Assembly (NCBI GenBank): GCA_963825405.1
Contig: CAWGTB010000012.1
Location: 168,530 to 232,529, forward strand
Source of the DNA: JACPNO01 sp963825405
Lineage (GTDB): Bacteria > Acidobacteriota > Terriglobia > Bryobacterales > Bryobacteraceae
Reading direction: 5' to 3'
DNA length: 64,000 bases
Part shown: in pieces, positions 16,875 through 24,943 of the stretch
Layout: each line of letters starts with the position of its first letter
How positions within the stretch are numbered: position 1 is the first letter of the stretch
Notes under the pieces: model-generated
What the model saw: only the letters and a program-made list of their open reading frames with translations
Database searches by the model: none
Told to the model about the DNA's origin: nothing
Made by a program: the position numbers and the translations under genes

Positions 16875-17708
16875 ATGCCGCTCACCGCCCGCCGGCACAT
16901 CCGCAAGATGCGTGGAGGCGCCCAGGCACATCTCGTCGAAGCCGATGACGGCGCGTTCTACGTCGTCAAGTTCCAGGATAACCCGCAGCATCGCCGTATT
17001 CTGGTCAACGAATTGGTGAGCTCGGTGCTGCTGCAATACTTGCAGCTGGCCACTCCGGCAACGGCCGTCATCCACATCACAGAAGAATTTCTGCGCGATA
17101 ATCCGGATGCCTCCATGGACATGGGCACCAGGCGGCAGGCCCACGAACCTGGCTGGCAGTTCGGATCGAAATATCCCGGCGATCCGGCGCGCCTTGCGGT
17201 GTACGATTTTCTGCCCGATGCTTTGCTCGATCAGGTAACCAATTACACCGATTTCCTGGGCGCGCTGGTTTTCGACAAATGGGTGGCCAATTCCGACGCG
17301 CGCCAGGCTGTGTTCTTCCGGGCTCGCGTGCGCGACTGGCTGCCGCGCGAGACCGCTGCGCCGCTCAAGATGGGATTTGTGGCTTATCTGATCGACAACG
17401 GCTATGCGTTCAACGGGCCGTACTGGGATTTTCCGGAATCGCCGGTGCAAGGCCTCTACACGCGCAAGCGGGTTTATGGGCGGGTGGCGTCGCTCGACGA
17501 TTTTCAGCCATGGCTGGACCGCGTGGTGCATTTCCCGGACGACACCATCGACCGGGCGATGAAGCAGATTCCACCGGAATGGATCGCCGGCGACAAAGAT
17601 GCTTTTGAGCGCATGATGGAACGGCTGATGCACAAACGAAAAGGCGTGCCGGCGTTGATCAGCGATGTGCGGAAGGCAAAGTCCGAGCCGTTTCCGAATT
17701 GGAAATGA
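16875..17708 (+). CDS. HipA-like kinase-domain protein
   Basis: 277 residues resembling the compact HipA-like kinases seen in acidobacteria and other soil bacteria, not the 440-residue HipA toxins. An N-terminal YVVKFQDNPQHRRILVNEL segment supplies the nucleotide-binding lysine and a conserved glutamate; the catalytic-loop-like segment is FDKWVANSDARQAVFFR, with the Asp where HipA has NxDRH; VAYLIDNGYAFNGPYWDF may supply the metal-binding aspartate. There is no HipB-type antitoxin next to it; its only close partner is the divergent 72-aa gene. It may phosphorylate a protein or small molecule. Its last 50 bp overlap the 3' end of convergent thiO. Confidence 0.75.
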   Translation: MPLTARRHIRKMRGGAQAHLVEADDGAFYVVKFQDNPQHRRILVNELVSSVLLQYLQLATPATAVIHITEEFLRDNPDASMDMGTRRQAHEPGWQFGSKYPGDPARLAVYDFLPDALLDQVTNYTDFLGALVFDKWVANSDARQAVFFRARVRDWLPRETAAPLKMGFVAYLIDNGYAFNGPYWDFPESPVQGLYTRKRVYGRVASLDDFQPWLDRVVHFPDDTIDRAMKQIPPEWIAGDKDAFERMMERLMHKRKGVPALISDVRKAKSEPFPNWK

Positions 17709-18759
17709 TTTCCTGGCTCACGATCTGCGACGTAATCGGAGCGAGCAGAATTCCGTTGCGGTAATGCCCGTAAGCCAGCCACAGGCGAGTGCCCGAAACG
17801 CGCCGGATTTCCGGCAGCCCGCTGGGAGTAGCAGGGCGAAAGCCGTTCCAGGAAATATAAGAGCCGGCGTCCGCGAGCATGGGCAGCAGTTCGGTGGCCC
17901 GGCGGGCAATCTCTTCGCAAATCGCGGAATCTACCGGGCGCTCGAAGCCCACGGTTTCCGAAGACGTGCCCGTGATGGTGAAGCCGTTTCTGCGCTGCAG
18001 CAGGTAGGTGTGGCCGCTGCGCACGATGAGCGGAATCGAACCGGCCTGGAGATTGTAGCCGATCAAATGGCCGCGCACGGGGAGCGTAGGCGGCAGAGGT
18101 TCGCCTGAGACGGCAATCTCGCCGCTCCAGGCGCCGGCGGCAACCACGGCCGCGCCGGCGGAGATAGCTTCTTTCCTATTGCTGATGATCACAGAATCAC
18201 CCTGCGCTTGCAGAGAGCGCACGCGCCATCCTTCGCGGATTTCGACGCCGGCCACAGTGCAGACGATTTTCAGCGCCCGCGTGACATCGCGCGGATCGAC
18301 CAGCGCGTCTTGAGGGTAAAACAGCACACCGGCAGGCTCGCCGGCCAGGCCCGCGACGCGCCCGCGCAGCTCGCTCATAGGTAGCGGGGAGGAGGGTATC
18401 CCCATCGTCCGCTGAGCCGCGGCCCGGCGCTCGACGGCCGGCCAATCCTCCGCGGAAAATACTATTTCCGCTGCGCCACACTGTTGAAAATCGATCGAAG
18501 TGCCGCTGAGGCGTTCGAGTTCATCGACAAAAGCCGGATACAAGGCAAGGCTTTGGACGCCCAGGTCCGACCAGATGTCGCGGGTTTCCATCTCCCCGCC
18601 AGGAGCGAGCATGCCTGCCCCGGCCCAACTGGCTTCGCCGCCCATCGCGCCGGCATCCACCATCGTGACCCGCAAGCCGGACTGAGCCAGCCGCCAGGCG
18701 ATCGAGCCGCCAATAATTCCCGCGCCAATGACGACAACATCAGGGGACTGGGAGGGCAT
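17659..18759 (-). CDS. thiO: Glycine oxidase ThiO (FAD-dependent)
   Basis: 366 residues. The FAD-binding Rossmann motif VVVIGAGIIGGSIAWRLAQSG follows the start at once, then GGEASWAGAGMLAPGGE, the family's glycine-oxidase signature, and a C-terminal FAD-contact region (YGHYRNGILLAPIT). ThiO oxidises glycine to the imine used by ThiG for thiazole formation, consistent with thiG at the window's left end. ATG at residue 1 gives MPSQSPDVVV; upstream in-frame starts are only in the intergenic region. The gene is divergent from the class IV aminotransferase across a palindromic repeat and overlaps the HipA-like gene tail-to-tail by 50 bp. Confidence 0.9.
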   Translation of the reverse strand: MPSQSPDVVVIGAGIIGGSIAWRLAQSGLRVTMVDAGAMGGEASWAGAGMLAPGGEMETRDIWSDLGVQSLALYPAFVDELERLSGTSIDFQQCGAAEIVFSAEDWPAVERRAAAQRTMGIPSSPLPMSELRGRVAGLAGEPAGVLFYPQDALVDPRDVTRALKIVCTVAGVEIREGWRVRSLQAQGDSVIISNRKEAISAGAAVVAAGAWSGEIAVSGEPLPPTLPVRGHLIGYNLQAGSIPLIVRSGHTYLLQRRNGFTITGTSSETVGFERPVDSAICEEIARRATELLPMLADAGSYISWNGFRPATPSGLPEIRRVSGTRLWLAYGHYRNGILLAPITSQIVSQEIISNSETARTLPSAHR

Positions 18760-18789
18760 TCGACTATCATCGTACACAACCAACAACAA

Positions 18790-18878
18790 CAAGAATTTCT
18801 CGCCGAGACGCAGAGTACACAGAGAAGAAGTTGGGGTGGGTTTCTCTGCGCACTCTGCGTCTCTGCGAGAAATTCTTG
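18790..18878. repeat. 38-bp-arm inverted repeat of the GAGACGCAGAG type
   Basis: Left arm starts CAAGAATTTCTCGCCGAGAC and the reverse complement of the right arm starts CAAGAATTTCTCGCAGAGAC; over 38 positions the arms differ at about four. A 13-nt spacer separates them. The element fills the divergent promoter space between thiO and the aminotransferase and would fold into a long hairpin. I recognise the GCAGAGACGCAGAG motif from dispersed palindromic repeats in several environmental phyla; copy number in this genome cannot be judged here. Confidence 0.75.
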
Positions 18879-18898
18879 TGTTTCGTTACAATGTACCC

Positions 18899-19768
18899 GT
18901 GATTCATCGCTCGATCCTGCACAACGACGAAATCCGCGGCGGCTCCGACCAAGTGCTCGCCCCTGGACAGGTCGGCCTGCTGGCCGGCTGGGGTGTCTTC
19001 AGCACGCTGCGCGTGAAGGACGGCGTGCTGTTCGCGTTCGAGCGCCACTGGGCGCGGATGTCGCGCGATGCCGCCCTGCTGCGCGTTGCGCTCCCTGCGG
19101 ACTCCGAAGCCGTGCATCGCAATCTCCTGAAACTGGTCGAAGCCAATCACGCCCATAACTCGACCATGCGCCTGGTGGTGGTTCGCAATGTCGGCGGAAT
19201 GTGGGAAGCCGCGGGCAACCGGCGTCCGAGCGACGTGATCGCACTCACCGCCGATCTCAAAGAATGGTCCGCCAGCGTGCGCCTGACCTATGTGCCGCAA
19301 GGCCGGCACGCCGCGTCCCGCTTCGCCGGCGTCAAAATGACCTCCTGGGCGATGAACCTGACCTGCCTGGAAGAGGCGCAAGGCAACGGTTTCGATGAGG
19401 TAATTCTGCTGAATGAGCGCGGCGAGATTGCCGAATGCACTTCCGCCAATTTATTCGCCGCGCAAGGCAATCAGATTTGGACCCCGCCTCTTAGCGCCGG
19501 CTGCCTGCCCGGCGTCACCCGCGACCTTCTGCTGCACGAAGTCCGAGTGCCGGGATTCGAAATCCGCGAGAGAACGCTGCTGCCGGCCGACCTCGCAGCC
19601 GCCGACGAAGTGTTCATCACCTCAACCACGCGCGGCCTGCTACCGGTTTTCGAGATCGACGAGACACGCCTGCGCCACGAAGGGCAAGCTCAGGAAGCAC
19701 TGCAAAAGGAATTTACTGCTTACGTGGAAAAATATGTGGCGGAACATCGCGCGCCAGTGAGGGCGTAA
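18899..19768 (+). CDS. Class IV aminotransferase (PabC/IlvE/Dat-type)
   Basis: 289 residues with fold-type IV PLP enzyme landmarks: catalytic lysine in FAGVKMTSW, NERGEIAECTSANLF (cofactor phosphate and glutamate), and the late TSTTRGLLPV loop. The length suits aminodeoxychorismate lyase, branched-chain or D-amino acid aminotransferase; sequence alone does not decide. The start is GTG, because the frame upstream of it runs through the palindromic repeat. TACAAT ends 6 nt before this GTG with no ribosome site, the leaderless layout seen at several genes here. No folate or branched-chain genes are adjacent. Confidence 0.88.
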   Translation: MIHRSILHNDEIRGGSDQVLAPGQVGLLAGWGVFSTLRVKDGVLFAFERHWARMSRDAALLRVALPADSEAVHRNLLKLVEANHAHNSTMRLVVVRNVGGMWEAAGNRRPSDVIALTADLKEWSASVRLTYVPQGRHAASRFAGVKMTSWAMNLTCLEEAQGNGFDEVILLNERGEIAECTSANLFAAQGNQIWTPPLSAGCLPGVTRDLLLHEVRVPGFEIRERTLLPADLAAADEVFITSTTRGLLPVFEIDETRLRHEGQAQEALQKEFTAYVEKYVAEHRAPVRA

Positions 19769-19775
19769 ACAAAAA

Positions 19776-20377
19776 AAGGTTCCAAGTGACTCATTTTCCA
19801 GTTTGACTCCCGCCGGCATGCACGGCATGAGCCAGGCAGTTAGGATTGCTGGACGGTCCTCTTCTTCGCTCCCCGCTCCTCCGCTTTTCAGAAGTGCGGT
19901 TCAATGCTCCGAAGCCCGTCTGCTAGCTTCACCTATCCGGAGCCGACTTCTCGGAACAGCTTTTCACTCGCCCCCAACGACTGCCCTGTTACAGGCCACC
20001 ATTGAAAGGTCAACGTTCCCAGCTTATCCCTTCGATGTCTTGCCAGCCCCCATCACGCCCGTTCGGCCTGTGGCTCCCCCACCTGATTCCGGTTTGCCCC
20101 GGACCAGGCAGTTTCCACGCCACACACCCGTTGCGTAACTTCGGGTCAGCACTCGCTGGCGTCTTTCGTGCCTCCACTCCCCTTTGGGGTTCTTTCGTTC
20201 CCCTTCGGATCGAAGCGTTCAGCCCGAATCCCGCCTGCGAAGCTCATCTTTGCAAATGGCCCGTTTTCCCTTCGCTCCCCGCCAACGCCCTACTCGAAAT
20301 AGTTTTGCTCGCGGATCAACGTTCCAGGTTCGCTACCACTCACCAGATTTACTGTTCCATGAACCTCTTGGAACCTT
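19776..20377. other. Gene-free 600-bp segment bounded by an 11-bp inverted repeat
   Basis: AAGGTTCCAAG at the left boundary recurs perfectly inverted (CTTGGAACCTT) at the right. Between them I find no credible coding frame on either strand: the longest open frames are Pro/Ser/Arg-rich with no known motif. The minus strand is strikingly purine-rich and contains repeated GGGGAGCGAAG, as in structured RNAs. This could be a non-autonomous mobile element, an ORF-less intron-like remnant or a structured RNA. From the right boundary to the ExbD-like gene the next 200 bp are AT-richer and contain only a TTTCGGC/GCCGAAA hairpin near 20529-20560. Confidence 0.45.
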
Positions 20378-20580
20378 CTACATAATGCTCTCGATACTAA
20401 CTTTCGTCAACGGAATTTTAAGGTTTGATGACGCTTTTCCTCAGGATTTATTTGGTCTGTTTTCAGTGTGATATACGACACGGTCCGTGAATCGCGCGTG
20501 GATAAAACAACGCAGGAGTAAAGTGTTTCGGCTAGCGATGCGGTGGATGCCGAAAAGTAGTTTTCTGGCAATGGTTCGGG

Positions 20581-20972
20581 TTAGGCAGAAGTGGCTCGGC
20601 AACGTGGTTGATTCAAAACGGAAGGCGTGAATAATTGAAACGTAGTCGACCTTTTTCGCAGCAGAATCGATCACTTGGGCAACTTCTCCGAACGGGAGAT
20701 CGGGATCAGCCGTCAAGAAGATGTATCGAAGCACGCGAGTATCTGAAGATTTCCTCCAAGCGGCGCTCCAAGTCTTCTCGCTTCAGATCGACGTTAGTTG
20801 ATCCGGAGACCTCCATGCGACAGGACCTGCACCAGCACAACACGGCGATCACCGTACTCGCATGGTTCAAGTCTGCGCGATGGTGACGGCAAAGCCTGTG
20901 GCGCTGGTGAGGGAAGCCCGTAGCGATCGCAATCAGCGTCAAAAACAAAGCCGCGAATGGCGCCGTGCTCAC
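20581..20972 (-). CDS. ExbD/TolR-like biopolymer transport protein, multiply frameshifted
   Basis: Three successive frames together give an ExbD-like protein of about 130 residues. A hydrophobic start (MSTAPFAALFLTLIAIATG) is followed, after a frame change, by VVLVQVLSHGGLRIN, then NVDLKREDLERRLEEIFRYSR, then LRYIFLTADPDLPFGEVAQVIDSAA and finally, after one more +1 shift, VSIITPSV and a TAA stop. Because the C-terminus is complete once single inserted bases are removed, sequencing error is at least as likely as a pseudogene. ExbD proteins work with ExbB in proton-motive-force-driven periplasmic processes; no exbB or tonB is adjacent. It follows the Asp-box protein gene by about 40 bp on the same strand. 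Confidence 0.65.
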
Positions 20973-21011
20973 TCACCAAGTAGACACCACCGCTGTGCGC
21001 GAGGTTCCGCT

Positions 21012-22226
21012 CTACTGGTGGGAGCGGTCCAGCTTGAGAATCATGCCGGTATCAGTGGCAACCCAGGCATTGTCGTCGTCGAGCGCGGCCAAAATAGCGC
21101 GGTGAGCGGTCGCGCGGTAGTCGACGTCCATGTCCTGCCAGCTGTCCAAATCACTGCTGGCGACGATTTTCAGCTTGCCCGGAATCGGACTGTTCGGAAC
21201 TTTGTCCGATTTTTCAATGCCTGCCAGATAACCGCCGCCGCCGGGCAACGCCGCCAGATCGGTGATCAGCCGGTTCTTCTCCCGGTAGACGCGATGGCTC
21301 CGGCCGCCGGCTTTCCAGTCCAGGCGGAACACTTCCGAGGGCCACTCGAACATATCGGTGAATTCAATCAGCGCCAGCCCATATCCCTTGGGCGACATGC
21401 GGACACGCGCCAGACGGCCGAAGATCGAGGTTGTCGAAGGCGTCCAGGTGGCTCCGCCATCGCGCGTATCGAGCATGATGGAAAGGCGCGGTCGCTCACG
21501 CCGCGCGGCGGAAGTTTCCGGAATCATCCATTCGGGCAACTCTGAGCCGCCGCGTGGAGGCAGACTCCAGCCGGTGATCATGCCGTTGCGGCCGTCGGCG
21601 AAAGCGATCGAACCGTAGGTAGTGTAGTCCGGATTGGTTTCTGGTCGGGCGGCGACAGGAAGGTCAGTCCAGTGTTCCCCGCCATCGCGGGTTTCAAAGA
21701 TTTTCTTCTGCTCGCCGGCGGCCCAGCCGCGCTGTGCGTCGAGAAAATACACGGTCTGGATATCCGGAAGCTTCGGCAACTGCCGCCAAACGTGCCCGCC
21801 ATCCTCGGTCTTCCAGATTCTCTTGGAGCCTGCCATCCAGCCCAGCTTGTCATCCAGCAGGAACAAGGAGATGCCGGCTTCCTTTACCGGCTGCAGCGAC
21901 CAGTTTGCCCCGCCATCCTCAGTGAGCAGAACCACGGGTTTGTCGTTGCTTTTGCGTGTGAGATAGCCGGTGGCAACGCCATGCTGGGCTGAAGAGAATT
22001 TGAGATCGAGCAGGGTGAGCGTCGAATCATTCTGATCGTAAAAATATTGCATGCGCCAGCGTTGCGCGTAAGCCGGTACACACAGCGTGGCGGCTAGAAG
22101 AAACGGAAAGATTTGCTGGGCATGTAAACGGGCAGGTTTGAAACCTGCCGCTACGCGGAACCGGCAGCGTTGTCCATCCACGTAGGGGCGGGTTTCAAAC
22201 CCGCCCTTTACACCGTTCTCTGACAT
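21012..22226 (-). CDS. Exported Asp-box (YCF48/BNR-like) beta-propeller protein
   Basis: About 404 residues. Several Asp-box repeats are visible (TEDGGANWS, TEDGGHVWR, TRDGGEHWT, TRDGGATWT), each marking a blade of a beta-propeller related to YCF48/HCF136 and sialidase-like proteins; no catalytic residues are evident. A signal sequence (QIFPFLLAATLCVPAYA) precedes the mature part, but the only ATG before it lies 5' of a double palindromic repeat, so about 30 residues of repeat-encoded sequence would be translated ahead of the signal peptide. The true start may be non-standard or disrupted by repeat insertion. Such proteins often assist assembly of membrane complexes; no partner is identifiable here. 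Confidence 0.75.
   Translation of the reverse strand: MSENGVKGGFETRPYVDGQRCRFRVAAGFKPARLHAQQIFPFLLAATLCVPAYAQRWRMQYFYDQNDSTLTLLDLKFSSAQHGVATGYLTRKSNDKPVVLLTEDGGANWSLQPVKEAGISLFLLDDKLGWMAGSKRIWKTEDGGHVWRQLPKLPDIQTVYFLDAQRGWAAGEQKKIFETRDGGEHWTDLPVAARPETNPDYTTYGSIAFADGRNGMITGWSLPPRGGSELPEWMIPETSAARRERPRLSIMLDTRDGGATWTPSTTSIFGRLARVRMSPKGYGLALIEFTDMFEWPSEVFRLDWKAGGRSHRVYREKNRLITDLAALPGGGGYLAGIEKSDKVPNSPIPGKLKIVASSDLDSWQDMDVDYRATAHRAILAALDDDNAWVATDTGMILKLDRSHQ
22123..22212. repeat. Twin palindromic repeats in inverted orientation (BIME-like)
   Basis: Two units face each other: left 22123-22155 (TGTAAACGGGCAGGTTTGAA...) and right 22181-22212 (CGTAGGGGCGGGTTTCAAAC...). Each is itself a hairpin, GGCAGGTTTGAAACCTGCC and GGGCGGGTTTCAAACCCGCC, and the two are inverted copies of one another with TGTAAA/TTTACA at the outside and CTACG/CGTAG at the inside. 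Stem differences are compensatory (A-T versus G-C pairs), so the hairpin is conserved. A third copy lies at 11.75 kb. The pair lies inside the 5' part of the Asp-box gene. Confidence 0.8.
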
Positions 22227-22291
22227 CGCGATGCCGAAATCGGACAGCCGACGCGCTGTTTCCCTTACCCGCCAGAAGCGCGCGAGCACGG

Positions 22292-22888
22292 TCAGCGCCC
22301 GGCCGGCGCGGGGCCCAGGGCGGTAACCAGGTCGGGATGGTCCGCCAAAGCGGGCGCTGCCGGCTCCATGCGCGCCAACGCCAGCACGCAGCCTACCTGT
22401 TCGCCGACGGTGGCAATCACTTCCAATTCGCTTCCCGTGTGCTGATGCGGCGCGCGATACTGCACGTTGATCACGCCCACCACCTTATTGCGTGCGATTA
22501 GCGGCGCCGAGAGAAACGCCTCAAACGTATCTTCCGGCAGTTCGCCGAAATATTTGAAGCGCGGGTCTTTGTAGGCTTCGCGCGAAATCGCCAGCAGCCG
22601 GCGCTCCTGCGCGACCCAGCCGGTGAGGCCCTCGCCCAATTTCAATTTCAATTTGCCGATGGTCGATGGCGCCGGGTTGTTGGAGGCGCACAGTACCAGC
22701 TCATCGCCATGCGAAAGATAGACCAGGCAGGAATCGCACTCGGTGAACTCGACGATCAGGGCCACGATGCCATGCAGCACTTCCTGCAGGCTCATTTCGC
22801 GAACCATGAACCGGCTAATTTTCTGGAACAGGAGTAACTGCTGCTCGGTGCGTTGTAAGCGCTGCTCAAGCTCCCTGGTTTTCGCCAC
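22292..22888 (-). CDS. GAF-domain sensor protein
   Basis: 198 residues. A short coiled coil (VAKTRELEQRLQRTEQQLLLFQKIS) leads into a GAF domain (residues about 35-175) with ECDSCLVYL, GEGLTGWVAQERRLLAI, FLSAPLIARNKVVGVINVQYR and a final IATVGEQVGCVLALAR helix. No output domain follows, so it probably acts through a partner, perhaps the response regulator encoded just upstream. I chose GTG as start: TATAAT ends 6 nt before it. An ATG 39 bp further upstream would overlap the response regulator gene and is the alternative. Ligand unknown. Confidence 0.85.
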   Translation of the reverse strand: MAKTRELEQRLQRTEQQLLLFQKISRFMVREMSLQEVLHGIVALIVEFTECDSCLVYLSHGDELVLCASNNPAPSTIGKLKLKLGEGLTGWVAQERRLLAISREAYKDPRFKYFGELPEDTFEAFLSAPLIARNKVVGVINVQYRAPHQHTGSELEVIATVGEQVGCVLALARMEPAAPALADHPDLVTALGPAPAGR

Positions 22889-22895
22889 GACTACA

Positions 22896-23249
22896 TTATA
22901 AGCGTGCGCACTCGCCGACGGAGGCAAGCAGCGTTTCCAGACGCACCGGCTTCGAGAGGATGCGATCCACGCAGGATCGCTCGGGACACTCGGCGAGATC
23001 CGCGGTCCAGCCGGAAATCACGATGACGCGGGTTGTCGATTTCGCGACCGCGCGCAGCAGCCGCAGGCCGTCTTCCAACTCCGGCAGTCGCAAATCCATT
23101 ACCAGAATTTCCGGCGCTTCAACCCCTAGCTCGCTCATCGCGTCGGCGACGCAACTGGCGGCGCGCACGTGATGGCCGCTTTCTTCCAGCAACTCCCGGT
23201 ACAGGCGCAACAGCAGGGCGTTATCTTCGACTAGCAGCAGATGGGGCAC
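22896..23249 (-). CDS. Single-domain response regulator
   Basis: 117 residues, a REC domain only: acidic pocket VEDN at residues 7-10, phospho-acceptor D52 in ILVMDLRLPE, the ISGW switch segment and the KPV lysine near the end. It has no DNA-binding or enzymatic output, as in CheY-like or DivK-like proteins. The gene starts 9 bp after the SDR gene and ends at the probable promoter of the GAF gene, so the three may be co-transcribed. No histidine kinase is encoded in the window. Confidence 0.92.
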   Translation of the reverse strand: MPHLLLVEDNALLLRLYRELLEESGHHVRAASCVADAMSELGVEAPEILVMDLRLPELEDGLRLLRAVAKSTTRVIVISGWTADLAECPERSCVDRILSKPVRLETLLASVGECARL

Positions 23250-23258
23250 CGTGCTGGC

Positions 23259-24089
23259 CTAGAAGTGCAGGCCGCCGCCGCAAATCAGCACTTCTCCAGT
23301 GACGTAGTCGGAAAGCGGCGAGCAGAAAAATAGTACCGCGCCGGCGGCTTCTTCCGGTGTTCCGGCGCGTCCCAGCGGACACACCGCTTTCACCGATTCC
23401 AAAACTTTCGGCTGCACGCCAACGGCGATATTGCGGCCTTCCACTTCGATGGTTGCGCCCGCGCCGGTTAGCGCCTGCGTAAGGCGCGTCTCGATCAATC
23501 CGAAACCCACTGCGTTCACGTTCACGTTGTAGCGGCCCCACTCTTTGGCCATGGTTTTGGTGAGGCCGATGACGCCCGCCTTCCCCGAGGAATAGCCGGC
23601 CTGGCCAGGATTGCCGTCGGTTCCGGCGATCGAAGTAATGTTGACCACCTTGCGCATCACGCGGCGGCCCTCGGCGTTTTCCTTCTTGGCATTCTCGCGA
23701 ATGTGCGTGGACGCGGCGCGCAGCACGCGGAAAGGCGCCATCAAGTGCACCTTGAGCATGGCTTCAAACTGCTCGTCGGTGGTTTTCTGGATGACGTTGT
23801 CCCAGGTGTAGCCGGCATTGTTCACGATGATGTCGAGGCCGCCGAACGCGGCCAGCGTGGCATCCACCAACTGCTGCGGGAATTCCGGCTTGGTGATATC
23901 CCCCGCCAGGAATTGCGCGGTTCCGCCTTCGCTTTGAATCACGGAGCAGGCTTCAGCGGCGGGAGCGCTGTCGAGATCGTTGATCATCACACGCGCGCCG
24001 GAAGCCGCCAGTTGCCGCGCGATGGCCCGTCCGATGCCGCGGCCCGAGCCAGTGACTAGTGCGACTTTGGAATTTAGTGTGAATGGCAC
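23259..24089 (-). CDS. Short-chain dehydrogenase/reductase, FabG-like
   Basis: 276 residues. The NAD(P)-binding motif is TGSGRGIG (residues 13-20), NNAG is at 90-93, and the catalytic Ser-Tyr-Lys is S153 (NITSIAG), Y166 and K170 (YSSGK). A C-terminal CGGGLHF closes the fold. It resembles 3-oxoacyl-ACP reductases, with a 15-20-residue longer loop before the last helix (TGAGATIEVEGRN). The exact substrate cannot be assigned; it is not in a fatty acid gene cluster, and it starts 17 bp after dapD on the same strand, so it may be read through from the lysine operon. Confidence 0.88.
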   Translation of the reverse strand: MPFTLNSKVALVTGSGRGIGRAIARQLAASGARVMINDLDSAPAAEACSVIQSEGGTAQFLAGDITKPEFPQQLVDATLAAFGGLDIIVNNAGYTWDNVIQKTTDEQFEAMLKVHLMAPFRVLRAASTHIRENAKKENAEGRRVMRKVVNITSIAGTDGNPGQAGYSSGKAGVIGLTKTMAKEWGRYNVNVNAVGFGLIETRLTQALTGAGATIEVEGRNIAVGVQPKVLESVKAVCPLGRAGTPEEAAGAVLFFCSPLSDYVTGEVLICGGGLHF

Positions 24090-24106
24090 GGTCTTAATTG
24101 TGGCTG

Positions 24107-24943
24107 CTATCGTAGCAGGTCTTCAAGCTGGATCTTGGCGTCGGTTTTCTCATCGCGGTATTTTACGATGACCGGCGTGTAGAGCGAAATCCCCCAGTCT
24201 TTGCCAGGGCCGCTGGAAATGGCGCGCGCGCCGGCCACCACGACGGCTTCGGCGGGAATGATGAGCGGCGCATCGTCGGTGGCTTTGTGCACAGTGTTGC
24301 GCACCAGATCGTAGACCGGTGTTGAGCGATTCAGGATCGTGCCCGTGCCCAGCACCGCGCGGTGCTGCACCACGGTGCCTTCATACACGCCGCAGTTTCC
24401 GCCCACCAGCACATCATCTTCGATGATCACCGGCAGCGCACCCACCGGTTCGAGCACGCCGCCGATCTGCGAAGCCGCCGAGATGTGGCAATTCCTGCCA
24501 ACCTGCGCGCAACTCCCGACGAGCGCGTGCGAATCGACCATGGTGCCATCGCCCACCCACGCGCCTACGTTAATGTACATGGGCGGCATGCAGGTGACAC
24601 CTCTGCCGATAAAGCAGCCATCGCGAATACTGGAGCCGCCGGGGACGACGCGAACTCCGCTCTCCGCTGTGATTGCCTTCACCGGGTACGTCGCTTTGTC
24701 GAAAAACGGCTGGCGCGCGGTGGACAGCGACATATCCACCACTGTGCCCATGCGGAATCCCAACAGGATACCTTTCTTGACCCAGGCATTCACGCGCCAG
24801 CCGCTTAGCGAATTCGCATCGGGCTCTGCCGCGCGAATGGTTCCCGCGTTGAGCGCCGCTTTGAAGCGGGCGAACAGGCCGAAATCCGCTTCGCTGTACC
24901 TTGCGGGGCGGACATCAAAAAGCTGCTCGATCTCAGACTGCAA
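24107..24943 (-). CDS. dapD: Tetrahydrodipicolinate N-succinyltransferase DapD
   Basis: 278 residues. The left-handed beta-helix hexapeptide repeats are clear (RDGCFIGRGVTCMPPMYINVGAWVGDG and IEDDVLVGGNCGVYEGTVVQHRAVLG), preceded by the N-terminal helical domain. It transfers succinyl from succinyl-CoA to tetrahydrodipicolinate in the succinylase branch of diaminopimelate/lysine synthesis. Start is TTG, with GGAGG seven bases before it; this overlaps the dapA stop by 11 bp. It is the last lysine gene of the operon. DapC, the aminotransferase of the next step, is not in the window and may be supplied by another aminotransferase. Confidence 0.94.
   Translation of the reverse strand: MQSEIEQLFDVRPARYSEADFGLFARFKAALNAGTIRAAEPDANSLSGWRVNAWVKKGILLGFRMGTVVDMSLSTARQPFFDKATYPVKAITAESGVRVVPGGSSIRDGCFIGRGVTCMPPMYINVGAWVGDGTMVDSHALVGSCAQVGRNCHISAASQIGGVLEPVGALPVIIEDDVLVGGNCGVYEGTVVQHRAVLGTGTILNRSTPVYDLVRNTVHKATDDAPLIIPAEAVVVAGARAISSGPGKDWGISLYTPVIVKYRDEKTDAKIQLEDLLR

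Noticed and set aside
19776..20377. Group II intron or retron
   Set aside because: The purine-rich strand is suggestive, but I could not find a domain V hairpin of the usual sequence or a reverse transcriptase.
20002..20385. 127-residue Pro/Ser-rich frame in the gene-free segment
   Set aside because: It lies entirely between the inverted repeats, lacks a ribosome site and has no recognisable motif.
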